DNA of 64,000 nucleotides. Source: Kaistella faecalis (lineage in GTDB: Bacteria; Bacteroidota; Bacteroidia; Flavobacteriales; Weeksellaceae). The notes under the pieces are model-generated. The model made no database searches and was not told the origin of the DNA. It worked only from the letters and a program-made list of their open reading frames with translations. This document shows positions 35,456 to 43,780 of this stretch, one piece after another (the stretch's first letter is position 1; each line of letters starts with the position of its first letter). The stretch covers positions 2,433,783-2,497,782 of the forward strand of contig NZ_CP078067.1 in assembly GCF_019195395.1 (NCBI RefSeq). The letters run 5' to 3'. The position numbers and the translations under genes were made by a program.

Positions 35456-36373
35456 TTGAGTACTTTTCTCACCATTCTCGGCTTTAATTCGGCAATTCCT
35501 ACAGTGAATTCCTCGCCAACTGCACAGTTTCTGGAAATGGAGGAACGCGCTTTCTTAATTGATTGTGGCGAAGGAACTCAGGTTCAGTTGCGCAAAGCAA
35601 AAGCGAGATTTTCTAAGATCAATCATATATTTATCTCGCACCTGCATGGTGACCACTGTTTTGGTTTACCGGGGCTTATCGCCTCGTTTAGGCTGTTGGG
35701 AAGGGAAACTCCGCTGCATATTTACGCTCCGAAAGGCATTAAGGAAATGCTCGAAACTATTTTTAGAATTACAGAAACACATAAAGGTTTTGAATTGATA
35801 TATCATGAACTCGAAAGTAAAAAATCGGTAAAAATATTTGAAGATAACAGGCTCGAAGTGTTTACCATACCGCTTAATCACAGGATTTACTGCAATGGTT
35901 ATCTCTTCCGCGAGAAACCGAAAGAACGGCATCTAAACATGCAGGAAATTTCAAAATATCCGGAAATCGAAACCTGCGATTATCATAATTTAAAACTGGG
36001 AAAAGATTTTGTTTTAAGCGACGGATATCTATTAAAAAATGAGGTGCTGACCACTGAACCTACAAAGTCTGTGTCCTACGCATTTTGCAGTGATACCCGC
36101 TATCTTGAATCAATTCTGCCCATCATTGAAAATGTGGACGTGCTATATCACGAAGCTACTTTTCTGCATGAACTTAAAGAAATGGCTGATTACACTGGAC
36201 ATACGACCGCGTTGGAAGCTGCAAGAATTGCGAGAAAAGCGAACGTCGGGAAATTAATTCTCGGACATTTTTCCAACAGATATCACGATTTGAATGTATT
36301 TACAGACGAAGCGCGTGAAGTTTTTGCAAATACCTTTCTTCCAAAAGCGCTGGAGCCAGTTAAAATAGGATAA
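35456..36373 (+). CDS. rnz: ribonuclease Z
   Basis: The start is TTG 35456, because no ATG precedes the conserved N-terminus STFLTILGFNSAIPT. The 305-residue protein has the metallo-beta-lactamase motif SHLHGDHCFGLPGL (His62, His64, Asp66, His67), SDTRY (metal Asp), EATFLHE and LGHFSNRY. It cleaves the 3' trailer of tRNA precursors. The encoded tRNA-Arg lacks CCA, which fits a need for RNase Z. The next gene starts 2 bp after its stop. Confidence 0.95.
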   Translation: MSTFLTILGFNSAIPTVNSSPTAQFLEMEERAFLIDCGEGTQVQLRKAKARFSKINHIFISHLHGDHCFGLPGLIASFRLLGRETPLHIYAPKGIKEMLETIFRITETHKGFELIYHELESKKSVKIFEDNRLEVFTIPLNHRIYCNGYLFREKPKERHLNMQEISKYPEIETCDYHNLKLGKDFVLSDGYLLKNEVLTTEPTKSVSYAFCSDTRYLESILPIIENVDVLYHEATFLHELKEMADYTGHTTALEAARIARKANVGKLILGHFSNRYHDLNVFTDEAREVFANTFLPKALEPVKIG

Positions 36374-36375
36374 GA

Positions 36376-37140
36376 ATGACTTTTTCTGAATTAAAGAATT
36401 TTCTGGATGAAAAAGCCGAATTATATAACGCTCCCGAGTTTGTTGAAAATGACCCCGTTCAGATCCCGCACCGGTTTTCGCTGAAACAGGATATCGAAAT
36501 CGCCGGTTTTTTAACGGCAACTATTTCCTGGGGTACACGGAAGTCAATCATTAATGATGCGGAGAAGATGCTCGCATTTATGGAGCAAACTCCTTATGAT
36601 TTCATCCGGAATGTTTCTGTGAAAGAATTGGAAAGCTTAAAAAACCGAAGTATTCACAGAACGTTTAACGGCGAAGATTTCCGGGAGTTCATTCTTAATC
36701 TGAAAAGAACCTATCACAATAATGACAGTCTTGAAAATCTTTTTTCAATTCATGGAAATGAAACTAACTTCTACCATTCATTAGAACGTTTCAGGCAGAA
36801 TTTTATTGGCGATGTTCAGCACCGGAGCCACAAACACGTGAGTTCTACTTATAAAAATTCATCTGCTAAAAGACTTATGATGTTTCTCCGTTGGATGGTG
36901 CGTAAAGACAGAAAAGGTGTTGATTTCGGGATTTGGGAAACTATTGATCCGAAGAATCTTTCAATTCCGCTCGATGTTCATACCGGAAATATCTCAAGAA
37001 AACTCAGCCTGATTCAGCGCAAACAGAACGACTGGAAAACAGTGGAAGAACTGGATTTGGCCATAAGGAAATTCGATTCCGCGGATCCTGCAAAATATGA
37101 TTTCGCGCTTTTTGGCTTAGGCGTATCAGGGGATTTTTAA
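36376..37140 (+). CDS. TIGR02757 (DUF2400) family protein
   Basis: A 254-residue protein matching this family: FLDEKAELYNAPEFV, DPVQIPHRF, IEIAGFLTATISWGTRKSI, then MMFLRWMVRKD and LDVHTGNISRKLSL. It is a helical protein; the HhH-like middle hints at nucleic-acid binding, which is inference. Its position 2 bp after rnz suggests a shared transcript. Function is unknown. Confidence 0.9.
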   Translation: MTFSELKNFLDEKAELYNAPEFVENDPVQIPHRFSLKQDIEIAGFLTATISWGTRKSIINDAEKMLAFMEQTPYDFIRNVSVKELESLKNRSIHRTFNGEDFREFILNLKRTYHNNDSLENLFSIHGNETNFYHSLERFRQNFIGDVQHRSHKHVSSTYKNSSAKRLMMFLRWMVRKDRKGVDFGIWETIDPKNLSIPLDVHTGNISRKLSLIQRKQNDWKTVEELDLAIRKFDSADPAKYDFALFGLGVSGDF

Positions 37141-37141
37141 C

Positions 37142-37149
37142 TAAATTTG
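37142..37149 (+). promoter_or_regulatory. -7 element TAAATTTG
   Basis: A TAnnTTTG match just after the TIGR02757 stop codon and 16 bp upstream of the ATG at 37166, giving a leader of only about 10 nt. Confidence 0.45.
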
Positions 37150-37165
37150 CCCAAACTTCTTGAAA

Positions 37166-37720
37166 ATGGGACGAAAGGAAGAACGCGAAAAGAAAATTCA
37201 GCTTTTAGAAAAAGTAACCGATGGGGTGATGTGGTGGATTGGTTCAATTCCTTCACTCATCGTACATTCAATTGTCTTTGCAACCGCTTTTCTGCTGCCG
37301 GTTTTCGGTATTGTGAGCGTTGATAAAATGCTGCTCGTTTTAACCACCGTTTTATCTTTGGAAGCTATTTATCTTGCCATTTTCATTCAGATGTCGGTGA
37401 ACAGAAGTCAGGAACATATCGAAGATATCCGTGAGGATATTGAAGAGATTCAGGATGACATTGAAGAAATCAGCGAAGATATCGAAGAAATCAGCGAGGA
37501 TATTGATGATATTCAGGAAGATATTGAAGATATTGCCGAAGACGAAGACGATGAAGATCACAACGAGCGTGCGAAAAATGTCATGCTTAAAAGCAACGTT
37601 TCATCAAACAAAAACGACATCAAAGCTTTAAGGGAAATGATTTCGAATCTTCAGCAGCAACTGGAAGACCTTAAAGGCGAGGATGAAGCTACAGCTGATG
37701 AAAATACGCCGGAAAATTAA
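37166..37720 (+). CDS. DUF1003-like membrane protein with acidic heptad repeats
   Basis: The start is set at ATG 37166 (MGRKEEREKK); a TTG two codons earlier is possible. The 184-residue protein has two transmembrane helices (about 28-52 and 55-78) ending in QMSVNRSQE, which resembles DUF1003 proteins. Acidic heptads (EDIEEIS, EDIDDIQ and variants, about 85-130) follow and can form a long coiled coil. The C-terminus is another coiled coil. Its TAA overlaps the stop codon of convergent rsmA (TTAA at 37717-37720). Function unknown. Confidence 0.7.
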   Translation: MGRKEEREKKIQLLEKVTDGVMWWIGSIPSLIVHSIVFATAFLLPVFGIVSVDKMLLVLTTVLSLEAIYLAIFIQMSVNRSQEHIEDIREDIEEIQDDIEEISEDIEEISEDIDDIQEDIEDIAEDEDDEDHNERAKNVMLKSNVSSNKNDIKALREMISNLQQQLEDLKGEDEATADENTPEN

Positions 37721-38484
37721 GCGTTTTTCCATTCAATCGTGAACGAAATAAAATCCTGAACCGACAGTTCCTCTGCGCGTTTTTCCAGGAAAGGGTGATT
37801 TTGCAGCGCTTCAGGAATGTTCAGAACTTTCAGCGAATTGGAAAGTTTTTTTCTTCTCTGTCCAAAACCTGCCTTTACAATCTGTTTAAAAAGAACTTCG
37901 TTTCCGGCCAAACCTTCTTTTGGATTTCTTGTGAGTTTAATGACGCCGGATTTCACTTTTGGCGGCGGATTGAAAACGTTTTCGTGAACCGTAAAAAGGT
38001 ATTTCACATCATACAGCGCCTGCACCAGAACCGACAGGATTCCGTAATCCTTAGTCCGCGGAACCGCAGCTGTTCTTTCGGCAACTTCTTTCTGAAACAT
38101 TCCGACCATTTCCGGTACATGATTATAGAAATCAATGATTTTAAATAAGATCTGCGACGAAATATTGTAAGGAAAGTTTCCGATCACCGCGACCTGATCA
38201 TTAAATACGTTTGCAACATCAATTTTAAGGAAATCGCCTGTGAAATGCTGCTCTTGCAGTTTCGGGTAATGATTTTTCAGATAATCAATTGATTCCGAAT
38301 CGATTTCAGCAACGAAGATTTCAGCGTTTTTATCCAGAAGATATTTGGTAAGAACGCCCATTCCCGGACCCACTTCAAGCACCTTACTGTAATTTTCAAA
38401 AGTCAGTGCATCTACAATATTTTTGGCAATATTTTCGTCCGTCAGGAAATGTTGGCCTAAATGTTTCTTCGCTCTTACGCTCAT
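37717..38484 (-). CDS. rsmA: 16S rRNA (adenine1518/1519-N6)-dimethyltransferase
   Basis: A 255-residue KsgA-family protein: KKHLGQHFLTDENIAKNIV, SAM site VLEVGPGMGVLTKYLL, IGNFPYNISSQILFKI (motif IV, NxPY) and VPRTKDYGILSVLVQ, followed by FNPPPKVKSGVI. It dimethylates two adenines at the 3' end of 16S rRNA during small-subunit maturation. It ends in a shared TTAA with the convergent gene. Confidence 0.96.
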   Translation of the reverse strand: MSVRAKKHLGQHFLTDENIAKNIVDALTFENYSKVLEVGPGMGVLTKYLLDKNAEIFVAEIDSESIDYLKNHYPKLQEQHFTGDFLKIDVANVFNDQVAVIGNFPYNISSQILFKIIDFYNHVPEMVGMFQKEVAERTAAVPRTKDYGILSVLVQALYDVKYLFTVHENVFNPPPKVKSGVIKLTRNPKEGLAGNEVLFKQIVKAGFGQRRKKLSNSLKVLNIPEALQNHPFLEKRAEELSVQDFISFTIEWKNA

Positions 38485-38615
38485 AAAATCGATATTCTTA
38501 AGTTGAATTGCGGTGCTGAAAAGATTTTCTTTTATGTTTTTTTTAACACCGATTTTCTTGTATTCTCCGCAAATTACGGAAGTTTTTTTCTATTTTAGCA
38601 GAAATTTTTTATTTA

Positions 38616-39515
38616 ATGGCAAAGACAGTTGAGGATTTTAACAAAAGACGCCTTCGCTCCAGTAATATTACGGTTGTCGTGAGTATAGCACTGGTTTTAT
38701 TTTTGTTGGGATTAATGGGATTGATATTGATTAATGCTCAGAAATATTCAGATTATATCAAGGAGCAACTTGTTGTAAATGCATATTTTGATGAAAATTT
38801 CGATGCCAAGGATTCTGCGAAAACCGTGAAAAGGGAGGCAGAAACCTTCAAGAAAATTCAGGCATTAACACCGGTAAAACGTGCTACCTATATTACCCGT
38901 GAGATGGCCGCATCAGAAGCTAAGAAAAGTATGGGCATTGAATCCAGTGCGCTTTTTGAAGAAAATATTTTTCCCTCGTCTGTCGAAATTGCCCTGAAAC
39001 CCGAATATGTAGATCCGGTAAGAATCGAAGAAGCCATTAAACAGATAAAAGCGACTCCCGGAATTGTAGATGTGAAGAACAACAGCACGCTGATGGTCGA
39101 AGTTTACAATAATCTCAACAATATCCTGAAATGGATTTTAGGATTCTCTATCCTCTTCCTGATCTTGGCTGTAGTTCTCATTAATAACTCGATACGCCTC
39201 AAGATTTTTTCTAAACGTTTTATCATCAAAACGATGCAGCTTGTAGGTGCAAAACGGCGCTTTATTTTAAAACCTTTCATTAAAGAAGCCGTGATTCTTG
39301 GTGTCATTGGAGCTTTGCTTGGTTTAGCTGTACTTTTCGCCGCGTGGTATTATTTCATTACTCAGATCGGAACACCTTTCGCACAGGATAATAACCAACT
39401 TATTATTCTTGTTGCCGGTATTTTCCTTCTTGGAGTTTTAATCACGGTTTTAAGTACCATTTTTGCGACATGGAGATTCCTCCGTTCAAATGTTGATGAT
39501 TTATACTATTCTTAA
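38616..39515 (+). CDS. ftsX: cell division protein FtsX
   Basis: A 299-residue permease-like protein with four transmembrane helices (about 20-42, 172-195, 225-248, 262-285) and one extracytoplasmic domain between the first two, the FtsX topology. Conserved text includes NNSIRLKIFSKRFIIKTMQLVGAKRRFI. With FtsE (not present here) it controls peptidoglycan hydrolases at the septum. The next gene follows after 3 bp, and uppP comes next, an envelope-growth cluster. Confidence 0.92.
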   Translation: MAKTVEDFNKRRLRSSNITVVVSIALVLFLLGLMGLILINAQKYSDYIKEQLVVNAYFDENFDAKDSAKTVKREAETFKKIQALTPVKRATYITREMAASEAKKSMGIESSALFEENIFPSSVEIALKPEYVDPVRIEEAIKQIKATPGIVDVKNNSTLMVEVYNNLNNILKWILGFSILFLILAVVLINNSIRLKIFSKRFIIKTMQLVGAKRRFILKPFIKEAVILGVIGALLGLAVLFAAWYYFITQIGTPFAQDNNQLIILVAGIFLLGVLITVLSTIFATWRFLRSNVDDLYYS

Positions 39516-39518
39516 AAA

Positions 39519-39821
39519 ATGAGCAAAAAAAATAAAAATTTTTCAGCAGCCGATTTTGGTAAGAAAGAGGCAGAACTTCCGCAGGAAAACAGTTTCTATT
39601 TCGGTCCGCAGAATTATAAATTAATGCTCATAGGTTTGGCTTTAATTGTAGTGGGGTTCCTTTTAATGATGGGAGCGGACGCAAATACAGTTGATGGGAA
39701 ATACGATCCCAATTCCTGGAACGACGGCATTTTTTCGATCCGAAGAATCCGGATCGCACCTTTATTGGTTGTCGCAGGTTTCGCGGTAGAAGTGTATGCC
39801 ATTTTGAAAAGAAACAAATAA
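39519..39821 (+). CDS. DUF3098 family membrane protein
   Basis: A 100-residue protein with two transmembrane helices (about 34-53 and 77-96) and the typical FYFGPQNYKLMLIGLALIVVGFLLM and IFSIRRIRIAPLLVV segments of DUF3098. It starts 3 bp after ftsX. The family is nearly always found between ftsX and uppP in Bacteroidota, which suggests an envelope role. Confidence 0.88.
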   Translation: MSKKNKNFSAADFGKKEAELPQENSFYFGPQNYKLMLIGLALIVVGFLLMMGADANTVDGKYDPNSWNDGIFSIRRIRIAPLLVVAGFAVEVYAILKRNK

Positions 39822-39843
39822 TATTTACAACAATAAATATCAG

Positions 39844-39887
39844 ACTTTGTCAAAGCTTTTTTTGTAGACTTTGACAAAGTTTTTTTA
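39844..39887 (+). terminator. terminator of the ftsX-DUF3098 unit
   Basis: ACTTTGTCAAAG (39844-39855) pairs exactly with CTTTGACAAAGT (39869-39880), followed by a T-run. Each arm is itself nearly palindromic. Confidence 0.85.
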
Positions 39888-39906
39888 ATTAAAAGTTTAC
39901 CTATTC

Positions 39907-40719
39907 ATGGATTTATTAAGAGCAATTCTTATTGCAATTATCGAGGGTTTAACCGAATATCTGCCGGTTTCTTCAACTGCACACATGATTTTTACCAGTT
40001 CAATCTTCGGCATTCAGGAAGATGAATTTGTGAAGATGTTTCAGGTTTCCATTCAGTTTGGGGCCATTCTGGCGGTTGTTTTTCTGTACTGGAAAAAGTT
40101 TTTCGATTTCAAAAATATCAGCTTTTATCTGAAACTTGCCGTGGCAGTTATTCCGGCTTTGGCGCTTGGTAAACTCTTCGATGATAAAATTGAAGCCGTT
40201 CTCGGTGATCCCGTGCCGATCGCGATTGTGCTGATTGTCGGTGGAGTCGTTTTACTTTTTATCGACAAACTCTTCAAAGTTCATATCATTGATGACGAGA
40301 AAGATGTCTCTTACAAAAGCGCATTAATCATCGGATTCTGGCAGTGTTTGGCCATGATGCCCGGGACAAGCCGCAGTGCCGCATCAATTATTGGAGGAAT
40401 GCAGCAGAAACTCACCAGAAAAGCTGCTGCTGAATTTTCGTTTTTCCTGGCTGTTCCTACAATGTTAGCTGTTACGGTTTATTCGATTTTCCTGAAAGAC
40501 TGGAATCACAAAGGAATCGAACAGAAAGGTTATGAAATGCTCATGCAGGGCGATAACCTGATGTATTTTCTGGTAGGAAACGTCGTAGCCTTTGTTGTCG
40601 CAGTTATTGCTATTAAATTTTTCATCGGCGTTTTAACGAAATACGGTTTCAAACCCTGGGGCTGGTACCGGATTATCGTTGGAATTGTGCTGCTGGTTTA
40701 TTTTACGCAGTTCGCATAG
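39907..40719 (+). CDS. uppP: undecaprenyl-diphosphatase
   Basis: A 270-residue integral membrane protein of the BacA family. Signature motifs are EGLTEYLPVSSTAHM near residue 13 and MPGTSRSAASIIGGM near 155, which hold the catalytic Glu, Ser and Arg. It recycles undecaprenyl pyrophosphate, the lipid carrier of cell-wall synthesis. About eight hydrophobic helices are visible. A structured repeat begins 4 bp after the stop. Confidence 0.95.
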   Translation: MDLLRAILIAIIEGLTEYLPVSSTAHMIFTSSIFGIQEDEFVKMFQVSIQFGAILAVVFLYWKKFFDFKNISFYLKLAVAVIPALALGKLFDDKIEAVLGDPVPIAIVLIVGGVVLLFIDKLFKVHIIDDEKDVSYKSALIIGFWQCLAMMPGTSRSAASIIGGMQQKLTRKAAAEFSFFLAVPTMLAVTVYSIFLKDWNHKGIEQKGYEMLMQGDNLMYFLVGNVVAFVVAVIAIKFFIGVLTKYGFKPWGWYRIIVGIVLLVYFTQFA

Positions 40720-40722
40720 TTT

Positions 40723-40812
40723 TTGGGCAGCTTTATCCGTCCTCCGTTCCCGCTTTTTCGCCTTCACTTTGTTGCGGCGAAAAGAGCTCCACTCAGGTCG
40801 GGCTGCGGATCG
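40723..40812. repeat. palindromic intergenic element after uppP
   Basis: A GC-rich 90-bp element. The inner stem is TTTTCGCC (40755-40762) with GGCGAAAA (40786-40793); an outer stem GCAGC (40727-40731) with GCTGC (40802-40806) can enclose it. I recall similar text (GGGCAGCTTTATCC start, then a hairpin, ending CACT..GGTCGGGCT) scattered after genes in flavobacterial genomes, so it is probably a dispersed repeat. Confidence 0.6.
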
Positions 40813-40841
40813 GGTTAGCAATCATTATTTAGTTATAAGAA

Positions 40842-41348
40842 ATGACAGGAAAGTTTTTATCAGTATTTATATTTTTTAATTTCTTTACATCGTGTTCACC
40901 ACTTTATATGGTGTATGTTCAAAACAATACGGAAGAACCTGTTGAAATTTTTGTGGAATTAAAAGACGAAAAATTCACCAAGAAGTATAGAAAAGAATTA
41001 GAAAAGCGACATGTGTTTTTTTATAAAAAATCTGACCAAATAGAGCAGTTTTCAATAGATTCTTTAAAGATCCTAAACAATAAAATCTCAGAAAAAAAGT
41101 ATCAATTTACCTCAGATTTGGAGTATAGTTTTGTTTTAGAACCTGATTTGATTACGAACATAGATCCAAATAACAGCATTTCAATATATCCTTTTCAAAA
41201 AATTTATTTTGTAAAAGATAACGAAAAATGTTCGGTTGTTCCAAAAAATACCAATCACAACTGTAATTTTAAAATTACAAGTAAACAGAAACTAAAGAAA
41301 GATAAGACTCCGAAAATGTTTGTTGATTATATTGAAATACAAAAATAA
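40842..41348 (+). CDS. hypothetical lipoprotein, 168 aa
   Basis: I do not recognise this protein. It has a lipoprotein signal with lipobox FTSC (Cys18). The mature part is Lys-rich and has alternating beta patterns (YMVYVQNNTEEPVEIFVEL, FQKIYFVKDN). The gene is much more AT-rich than its neighbours, and lies between the palindromic element and truB, whose ATG directly follows its TAA. It may be a recent insertion into a uppP-truB unit. Confidence 0.7.
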   Translation: MTGKFLSVFIFFNFFTSCSPLYMVYVQNNTEEPVEIFVELKDEKFTKKYRKELEKRHVFFYKKSDQIEQFSIDSLKILNNKISEKKYQFTSDLEYSFVLEPDLITNIDPNNSISIYPFQKIYFVKDNEKCSVVPKNTNHNCNFKITSKQKLKKDKTPKMFVDYIEIQK

Positions 41349-42050
41349 ATGACAGCAGAAGATTTCCTTGAAGGACAAATCATTTTACTCGACAAACCTT
41401 TGGACTGGACGAGTTTTCAGGCCGTGAATAAACTCAAATATAAACTCAAAAACGAATTTAATCTTCCAAAGAAATTCAAAATAGGGCATGCCGGAACTTT
41501 AGATCCACGTGCGACAGGTTTACTCATCGTTTGTACCGGAAAATTCACGAAAAAAATCCAGAAAATTCAGGACGCGCCCAAAGAATATTTAACGGAAATT
41601 AAAATCGGCGTTCAGACCGAATCTTACGACACCGAAAAACCCGAAATTCTTCAACAGGATTATTCGCATATTTCAGAGGAATTTATAAACCAAACCCTGA
41701 AACAATTTGTTGGCGAAATCGACCAGAAACCTCCCGTTTTCTCCGCAATCAAAATCGACGGAAACCGTGCCTATGATTTGGCAAGAAAAGGTCAGGAAGT
41801 AGAAATGAAATCCCGTAAAACAACGATTCATTACCTTAATAACATCGAAATTGATTTGCCTTTTGTGCGATTCACTGTAGGCTGTTCAAAAGGAACGTAT
41901 ATCCGTAGCCTCGCTCACGATATCGGTCAGGAACTGGGTGTGGGCGCTTATTTAACCAATTTAAGACGGACGAAAATCGGAGACTATTCCGTAGAAAATT
42001 CCAGCGCTGAAATACTCGAAAATGAGTTCCGTTTTAACAAAGCGTTATAA
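41349..42050 (+). CDS. truB: tRNA pseudouridine(55) synthase
   Basis: A 233-residue protein with the TruB catalytic motif [20 protein letters not shown] (catalytic Asp near residue 48), the [15 protein letters not shown] strand, [21 protein letters not shown] and [15 protein letters not shown]. It makes pseudouridine 55 in the T loop of tRNA. The downstream outer-membrane protein gene starts 4 bp after its stop. Confidence 0.96.
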   Translation: MTAEDFLEGQIILLDKPLDWTSFQAVNKLKYKLKNEFNLPKKFKIGHAGTLDPRATGLLIVCTGKFTKKIQKIQDAPKEYLTEIKIGVQTESYDTEKPEILQQDYSHISEEFINQTLKQFVGEIDQKPPVFSAIKIDGNRAYDLARKGQEVEMKSRKTTIHYLNNIEIDLPFVRFTVGCSKGTYIRSLAHDIGQELGVGAYLTNLRRTKIGDYSVENSSAEILENEFRFNKAL

Positions 42051-42054
42051 GTTG

Positions 42055-42609
42055 ATGAGGAAATTTTATCTTTTGCTTCTCTTTCTTTCCACCTTAGCTT
42101 TTTCTCAGGAAAAGCCTGCTAAGTTGGGTATTTTTGGAACTCTGGAAGCTAATGTAGGTTTTGATTTGGCAGATATCATCCGAACAAATATGGCACAAAG
42201 CGATTATGAAAAGAGCCAACTTCCACCCGGGAAATTCAATTATGGTTTTACTTCACAAATCGGATTTCAGCCGTTCAACTGGTTTGCTTTAAGCGGCGGT
42301 ATCCGTTACAGTTATATCGATCCTAATTATCATCTTGTTTATGCGATGGTACAACCCAATTTTTTTCTGGGAGATCCGAAAGATCAGGATTTTCTTTATA
42401 TTTATGGAAATTTCGGCACGAAGATTAATCAGACTGCAGCTAAAGATGCCGGATTCGCAGGGTTGGGAATTGGTAAGATTGAACCGCTAAACAAGCATTT
42501 TGGCCATAAGTTTCAGCTTTATCTAGAAGATCAGGTTTTGGATGGTGAAGGAAATTTCTTTATCGGACTGTCTTACGGAGTCGTTTTTTTAGGCAACAAA
42601 AATTTATAA
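42055..42609 (+). CDS. probable outer-membrane beta-barrel protein, 184 aa
   Basis: The start is set at ATG 42055 ([18 protein letters not shown], a signal peptide); the longer frame would overlap truB. The mature protein has alternating hydrophobic strands with aromatic girdle residues ([25 protein letters not shown]) and a last strand ending FLGNKNL. It resembles small Bacteroidota barrel proteins without known function. It precedes rluF by 5 bp. Confidence 0.72.
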   Translation: MRKFYLLLLFLSTLAFSQEKPAKLGIFGTLEANVGFDLADIIRTNMAQSDYEKSQLPPGKFNYGFTSQIGFQPFNWFALSGGIRYSYIDPNYHLVYAMVQPNFFLGDPKDQDFLYIYGNFGTKINQTAAKDAGFAGLGIGKIEPLNKHFGHKFQLYLEDQVLDGEGNFFIGLSYGVVFLGNKNL

Positions 42610-42614
42610 TTACT

Positions 42615-43337
42615 GTGGAAAAAACACGCATCAATAAATACCTTTCTGAAGTGGGATTCTGCTCCCGCCGAGAAGCCGATAAAATGCTGGAGCAGGGCAG
42701 GATTACTGTAAACGGCGTCATTCCGGAAATGGGCACCAAAGTTTCAGAAGAAGATGAAATTCTTGTTGACGGAATTTCAATACGCAAACAGGAAGAAGAT
42801 CATGTCTATATCGCGCTCAACAAGCCGGTCGGAATCGTTTGTACCACCGATACCAAACGGGAATCGAATAATATAGTAGAATTCGTTAATCATCCTAAAA
42901 GAATTTTCCCGATCGGAAGATTAGATAAACCCAGTGAAGGTCTTATTTTGCTTACATCCGATGGAGATATTGTGAATAAAATCCTGCGCGCGAGGAACAA
43001 TCACGAAAAAGAATATATCGTTCGCGTAGATAAACCCATTACGCCGCAGTTTCTGCATAAAATGCGCAACGGAATTCCAATTCTTGGGACGGTTACCAAT
43101 AAATGTGAGGTAGAACAAATCGACACGTTAAGTTTCCGTATTGTGCTTACACAAGGACTCAACCGCCAGATCCGCCGCATGTGCGAGTATGTTGGTTATG
43201 AAGTAAAAAAACTCAAGCGCATCAGAATCATGAACATCAAGCTGGATTTGCCCGTCGGGAAATGGCGTGATCTTACTGCTGATGAAATGAAAGAGCTTGA
43301 GGGTTTACTCGAAGATTCGGATAAAACAGTAGATTAG
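42615..43337 (+). CDS. rluF: 23S rRNA pseudouridine(2604) synthase
   Basis: The start is GTG 42615. The 240-residue protein has an N-terminal S4 domain ([21 protein letters not shown]) and a pseudouridine synthase domain with [18 protein letters not shown], whose Asp is catalytic, and [19 protein letters not shown]. The last segment [17 protein letters not shown] is typical of the RsuA/RluF family; the [19 protein letters not shown] part favours RluF. Its TAG overlaps the end of the convergent HD gene. Confidence 0.9.
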   Translation: MEKTRINKYLSEVGFCSRREADKMLEQGRITVNGVIPEMGTKVSEEDEILVDGISIRKQEEDHVYIALNKPVGIVCTTDTKRESNNIVEFVNHPKRIFPIGRLDKPSEGLILLTSDGDIVNKILRARNNHEKEYIVRVDKPITPQFLHKMRNGIPILGTVTNKCEVEQIDTLSFRIVLTQGLNRQIRRMCEYVGYEVKKLKRIRIMNIKLDLPVGKWRDLTADEMKELEGLLEDSDKTVD

Positions 43338-43780
43338 TACTTTTCTTTCAGGTAAAGATAGGCGGTAAGATATTTATTCAGTCGTTTCGCATCTTTCTCG
43401 GTCAGCGGTTTTGTAAACCGTGTTAAATCCATATTATCGCGCAGGTCATTCAGCTTTACCGCAACAGCGAGCGCAGATTTCTCGGTCTGCTTAATGAATT
43501 CAGTGTAATCCTGATCAGGCGGATTTTTAGTAAGACATTCTATGGCAAAAACGATGTGGTTGGGAAAATCTTCTTTCAGGAGATATTCATACGTAATCTC
43601 CGGGCAGTCTTCAATCACATCGTGCAGTACCCCCACAATCTTTTCATCATAAGTTTTACCGTAATTCATCACCCGTATTACATGCCCGATGTATGGCGTC
43701 CCGAACTTATCTGTCTGTCCGCGGTGCGCCTTATCAGCAATTTTTATGGCTTTGTTTAAAAGTTCCTCCTTGTTCAGCAT
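43334..43780 (-). CDS. HD domain phosphohydrolase (alarmone hydrolase-like)
   Basis: The start is set at ATG 43780 ([12 protein letters not shown]), which overlaps the stop of the antiporter gene as TAATG and indicates coupling. The 148-residue protein has [35 protein letters not shown] (HDxxED motif) and [11 protein letters not shown], as in the hydrolase domain of RelA/SpoT and the small Mesh1-like enzymes. It may hydrolyse (p)ppGpp or another nucleotide; no synthetase domain is present. Confidence 0.8.
   Translation of the reverse strand: MLNKEELLNKAIKIADKAHRGQTDKFGTPYIGHVIRVMNYGKTYDEKIVGVLHDVIEDCPEITYEYLLKEDFPNHIVFAIECLTKNPPDQDYTEFIKQTEKSALAVAVKLNDLRDNMDLTRFTKPLTEKDAKRLNKYLTAYLYLKEKY

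Noticed and set aside
37428..37550. Tandem repeats as a mobile or regulatory DNA element
   Set aside because: They are in frame and explained by coiled-coil heptads of the encoded protein.
40633..40879. ORFs crossing the uppP downstream region
   Set aside because: They run through the palindromic element on either strand and resemble no protein.
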